DNA of 64,000 nt, from assembly GCA_963790065.1 (NCBI GenBank), contig CAWBNK010000004.1, positions 62,001-126,000 on the forward strand. Direction: 5' to 3'. Position 1 is the first letter of the stretch. Every line of letters starts with the position of its first letter. The DNA comes from Palsa-504 sp963790065. Its GTDB lineage: Bacteria > Actinomycetota > Actinomycetes > Streptosporangiales > Streptosporangiaceae. Under the pieces are notes generated by a model. It was not told the DNA's origin and searched no databases. It worked only from the letters and a program-made list of their open reading frames with translations. This document shows, in pieces, positions 60,923 to 64,000 of this stretch. A program made the translations under genes and the position numbers.

Positions 60923-61465
60923 ATGGATGACACGAATCTCGGCACGCTGACCCGCCAGGGAGACCAGTGGACGCTCACGTTCACCCGTTCGCTGAAGCAT
61001 TCCCAGGAGAAGGTCTGGCGGGCGGTGACCGAGCCGGGGCACCTGGCGGTCTGGTTCCCGCACGAGATCGTCGGCGAGCGCCGGTCCGGCGCGCCACTGA
61101 AGTTCCGGCACCCGAAGGGCGACGCCTTCGACGGCCAGCTGCGGGTGTTCGCCCCGCCCTCGGTCATCGAGTTCACCTGGGGCCCTGACCTGCTGCGGAT
61201 CGAGCTCCAGGCGGACGGCGAAGGAACCCTGCTCACGCTCACCGACACCTTCGACGAGCTGGGCAAGGCCGCCCGCGACGCGGCAGGCTGGCACGAGTGC
61301 CTCAACCGCCTGGTCGGCGACCTCGACGGCGAATCAGTTGCTGCCTGGGGCAGCAACTGGCGTCAGCTGAACGAGATCTACCAGGACCGCTTCGGGCCCC
61401 AGGCTTCGGTCCTCGGTCCGCCCGCCGGCTACGACGAACAGCTCAGCGGCCACTCTAGAGCCTAA
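60923..61465 (+). CDS. AHSA1/SRPBCC protein of the arsR operon
   Basis: A 180-aa protein with LTFTRSLKHSQEKVWRAVTE, PGHLAVWFPHEIVGERRSG and TLTDTFDELGKAARDAAGWH, as in the AHSA1-like SRPBCC family. It may act as a ligand-binding protein or resistance factor. It is coupled to the ArsR gene upstream. The start at 60923 is preceded by GAGGAGCGCAC. Confidence 0.85.
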   Translation: MDDTNLGTLTRQGDQWTLTFTRSLKHSQEKVWRAVTEPGHLAVWFPHEIVGERRSGAPLKFRHPKGDAFDGQLRVFAPPSVIEFTWGPDLLRIELQADGEGTLLTLTDTFDELGKAARDAAGWHECLNRLVGDLDGESVAAWGSNWRQLNEIYQDRFGPQASVLGPPAGYDEQLSGHSRA

Positions 61466-61601
61466 GTCCGGCTCAAATGAGTGATCGTTGACTCGGGCCT
61501 GATTGACCCTGATTGACGCAGCCGGAGTGGCTCGTATCCCGCCATATCCCCGACCCGGGCGCCGGGCGCGGATTGCCCATGAGTGTGGCACTCTGCGGTC
61601 T

Positions 61602-62483
61602 CTAGCTGGCGGGCTGGCTTTCCTTGATCTGGAAGACGAAGTCTCTTACGGCCGGGAAGGCGAGGTCTGGGCGGTCGCGGAAGATGGTGTGGCGCGCACC
61701 GGGAAGCTTCACCAGGCGGGTGGTCTTCGCCGGTAGCTGGCTGGCTAGCTCCTCCACTACGGGCAGCGGGCAGATCGGGTCGTCTTCACCGGTGAGGACC
61801 AGTACGGGACACCGGACGGCGGCGGTCACGGTCCAGGGGTCGAAGCCGCTGGCCTGCTGACTGGCGTAGTGCAGGCTGACGTCCCTGTTCTTGATCATCC
61901 GGGCCAGGAACTGGCGGGATTCCCCGGCCCAGCCGGGCGTGGCGCTGTACAGCGGGTAGCAGACCCGGGTGAACTCAGCCTGATAGTCCCCGGTCTCATC
62001 GGCGTAGGTGCGCCGCGCGACCTCGGCTGCCTCGGGGCCGCCGAGGCGGCCGAACGCCTCGATGACGCGCTGCTGGTCGCTGGGGCGCCCGGTGGTGCTG
62101 GCCAGGATGACGCCGCCGGGGTGATCGGGGAACAGCCCCGCGTAGGCGAGCGCGACGAACCCGCCGAAGCTGCTGCCGAGCACCACCGGCTTGTCCAGCC
62201 CGAGCGCGTCACACAGCCGCCGCAGGTCATCGGCCCAGGTCCGCATGTTCCAGAACTCGGCACTGCTGTGATCGCTGCGGCCGTGGCCCCGCAGGTCGAA
62301 GTACACCACCTGGAAGTCCTCGGCCAGCGGCCCCAGGGCGGACTTCACCGTCATGTGATCCAGGCCGGGACCGCCGTGGACCGCCACCACGACCGGGCGC
62401 TCTGCGGTCGTGTCTGCCTGCGGGATGACCGACGGCCCGGACACATCGAACCACAAGGACACATCGCCGAGGCTGATACGCAT
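61602..62483 (-). CDS. Alpha/beta hydrolase, proline-iminopeptidase-like
   Basis: A 293-aa hydrolase. HGGPGLDHM (oxyanion region) is near residue 36, the nucleophile elbow LGSSFGGFVAL near residue 105, the acid in VLTGEDDPICPLP near residue 230 and the catalytic His in PGARHTIFRDRP near residue 265. The lid domain fits proline iminopeptidases and related esterases. No signal peptide. It is divergent to the sigma factor gene. Confidence 0.88.
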   Translation of the reverse strand: MRISLGDVSLWFDVSGPSVIPQADTTAERPVVVAVHGGPGLDHMTVKSALGPLAEDFQVVYFDLRGHGRSDHSSAEFWNMRTWADDLRRLCDALGLDKPVVLGSSFGGFVALAYAGLFPDHPGGVILASTTGRPSDQQRVIEAFGRLGGPEAAEVARRTYADETGDYQAEFTRVCYPLYSATPGWAGESRQFLARMIKNRDVSLHYASQQASGFDPWTVTAAVRCPVLVLTGEDDPICPLPVVEELASQLPAKTTRLVKLPGARHTIFRDRPDLAFPAVRDFVFQIKESQPAS

Positions 62484-62686
62484 GCGACCTCCATGACATC
62501 TGCGGGCCGGGCTCAGAGGTCCACGCTAATCCCGATGGCGAGCTTGCGGGCCGCTGCTGGGCGGTCCGTACGGCGAGAACTGGCCGGGTGGCCGTAAGGT
62601 TCTGGCGCCGCGGCCGGGTGGGCGGCGTGTGGCCGCAAAGTGTGCCCGGCGGCTAACCTTGGCGCGTCCGGCGGGCACTATGAGGC

Positions 62687-63820
62687 GTGGGATTGTCTGA
62701 GCCCGGCGGCGGGAAGCCTGACGCCGATCTGGTGCGCGAGGCGCTCGCGGGAGAGCGGGAGCCGCTCGCGGAGTTGCTGCGCCGTCACTGGGACACCGCG
62801 GCGTTGCTGGCGGCGCGGGTCCTGGGTTCCCCTGAGCTGGCGTGTGACGCCGCCCAGGAAGCAGCGATCGCCGCCATGACCGACCTGGCGCGGCTGCGTT
62901 CCCCGGACCGGTTCGGCGCGTGGTTCTGCGGAATCGCGCTCAACGTCTCGCGCAGGTGGCTGCGCCAGCTCCGGTCAGAGGTGCCCGGCCTGATCGACTC
63001 GGCATCGGAGCGCCCTGGCCCCGCTGAGGTGGCCGAGACCGCCGATATCACCGCGCGCGTCCACCGCGCCGTCGCGGCCCTGCCCGACGGCCAGCAGCAG
63101 GCCGTGCTGCTGTTCTACCTGCAGGGCCTGAGTCACCGTGAGGTCGCAGCTGACCTTCACATCTCGGTGGGCGCCGTCAAAGCCCGGCTCCACCAGGCCA
63201 GGGGCGCCCTGGCGCCCAAGCTCGCGCACATCACCGACGTCCCGGAGGTAAAGACAGTGACCATGACCAACGAAGCAGGATGGATCGAGGCCACGGTAAC
63301 GGAGATCCGCCGGAGCCAGGACGAGGACCCCGGGCAGCGCACACACCTGATGATCCTGCAGGAGCGCGGCGGCGAGCGCTGGCTGCCGATCTGGATCGGG
63401 CCGGCCGAGGCGACAGCGCTGGCCCTGGCGCTGGAATCGGTGGAGACACCGCGCCCGTTCACCTATAAGCTCGCCGTCAACCTGGTCGAGGCGGCCGGCG
63501 CCCGGATCGAGGAAGTCAGGGTCACCCGCCTGCTGGACAAGGTGTTCTACGCCTGCGCGATCGTCCAGGGGCCCGGCGGGCCGCGAGAGGTCGACGCACG
63601 GCCTAGCGACGCCGTGAACCTGGCCCTGGCCACCGGCGTCCCGATCCGGGTGGACAGCAAGCTCTTCGACCCGGCCGCAGCGGCCGGCCACCTGGCGAAG
63701 GCCACTTCTTACCCGGTAGCCACCGCTGACATAGCCACCGAGACCCAGCAACGGCTCCGTGAAGCAATGGACCAGCAAAATCTACGCTGCCGCCCGGGTC
63801 CGCAGACCGAAGACCGCTGA
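62687..63820 (+). CDS. ECF sigma factor fused to a bifunctional-nuclease (DUF151) domain
   Basis: A 377-aa protein from GTG 62687. Residues 1-190 are an ECF sigma factor: region 2 with ELACDAAQEAAIAAMTDLAR and region 4 with VLLFYLQGLSHREVAADLHI, SVGAVKARLHQARGALAPKL. Residues of about 205-340 form a bifunctional nuclease domain: HLMILQERGGERWLPIWIGP, EATALALALE and VDARPSDAVNLALATGVPI. The C-terminus is a short tail. No anti-sigma gene is next to it. The nuclease part may act as an attached sensor. Confidence 0.85.
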   Translation: MGLSEPGGGKPDADLVREALAGEREPLAELLRRHWDTAALLAARVLGSPELACDAAQEAAIAAMTDLARLRSPDRFGAWFCGIALNVSRRWLRQLRSEVPGLIDSASERPGPAEVAETADITARVHRAVAALPDGQQQAVLLFYLQGLSHREVAADLHISVGAVKARLHQARGALAPKLAHITDVPEVKTVTMTNEAGWIEATVTEIRRSQDEDPGQRTHLMILQERGGERWLPIWIGPAEATALALALESVETPRPFTYKLAVNLVEAAGARIEEVRVTRLLDKVFYACAIVQGPGGPREVDARPSDAVNLALATGVPIRVDSKLFDPAAAAGHLAKATSYPVATADIATETQQRLREAMDQQNLRCRPGPQTEDR

Positions 63821-64000
63821 CCAGCGTGCCGCCGTGAAGGGCGGATCAGAGGCGGTACGTGACCTCTATCATGAGGCGGCGGCCTGCACCCACCGCCCGT
63901 CCGCCTCCGCAGCTCGCCGCAAGCCCCTCATCGTCCACCCGTCCCAACCCGATTCCATGAGTGTGACACTCTACGCATTCTTCGGGCTGTTGCAGAATGC
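63821..64000. other. Right-edge intergenic DNA with a repeat also seen at 61581
   Basis: GAGTGTGACACTC (63959-63971) with flanks CAT and TACGC repeats, with two changes, GAGTGTGGCACTC at 61581-61593. The window ends in GGCTGTTGCAGAATGC, which resembles insertion-sequence termini. The edge prevents a decision. No gene was seen in this stretch. Confidence 0.3.

Overview
The window is GC-rich chromosomal DNA of a filamentous, probably spore-forming actinobacterium. It has a SsgA-type sporulation protein, an actinobacterial high-affinity [NiFe]-hydrogenase cluster, many GTG starts and leaderless promoters, a DUF4331 protein and several ABC, MFS and EamA exporters. I cannot name the species from sequence alone.

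Layout. 1-13 kb: envelope and transport genes (a secreted protein cut by the window edge, MntP, a broken CDF-like membrane protein, an L,D-transpeptidase lipoprotein, Lnt, a broken EamA exporter, an MFS pump, ProA, an SMR exporter, an AMIN-like lipoprotein, DedA). 13.1-21.8 kb: a minus-strand operon for a group 1h (Hhy) hydrogenase, with structural subunits at its 5' end followed by a NifU-like protein, conserved DUF proteins, an endopeptidase, HypA and very small proteins. A divergent regulator at 22.3 kb is broken by a frameshift. 22.9-27.9 kb: YceI, DUF4331, SRPBCC, a broken GNAT gene and a TetR regulator facing an MFS drug pump.

28,107-38,045 is a lower-GC integrated element of about 9.9 kb, inserted inside that MFS gene. 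The duplicated 7-bp core CTTGACA marks both ends, and removing the element rejoins the pump in frame. It has a serine integrase on the plus strand and about 14 genes on the minus strand: an HK97-type major capsid protein, an HNH nuclease, HTH proteins, a replication-initiator-like HTH protein beside a repeat-rich AT-rich stretch, a ParB-like protein with two identical 20-bp palindromes, and several proteins of 52-85 aa. No portal, large terminase, tail or lysis gene is visible, so it looks like a capsid-encoding phage satellite rather than a prophage. This is the strongest novelty candidate.

39.5-47.3 kb: an F420-dependent-reductase-like enzyme, an EamA exporter, then a four-gene minus-strand operon built round a 939-aa HerA/VirB4-type ATPase, with a zinc-ribbon membrane protein, an ELPGL-repeat protein and a zinc-ribbon lysis/secretion-like membrane protein of unknown role. 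47.6-51.8 kb: an ABC exporter, DinB, and a thioredoxin and CsoR/CstR-type repressor that share an operator. 51.3-58 kb: a possible aromatic/hydroxy-acid catabolic set (MarR, FAD monooxygenase, two-domain extradiol dioxygenase, ThDP enzyme, FMN alpha-hydroxy-acid oxidase) around a SsgA-like gene. 58-64 kb: arginase-like protein, hemerythrin, an EndoU toxin with a MafI-like immunity gene, an ArsR-AHSA1 operon, an alpha/beta hydrolase and an ECF sigma factor fused to a bifunctional-nuclease domain.

Seven chromosomal genes need at least nine one-base shifts to read through, mostly in G/C runs. No such break was seen in the integrated element or in the hydrogenase structural genes. Assembly indels are a serious alternative to real gene decay.
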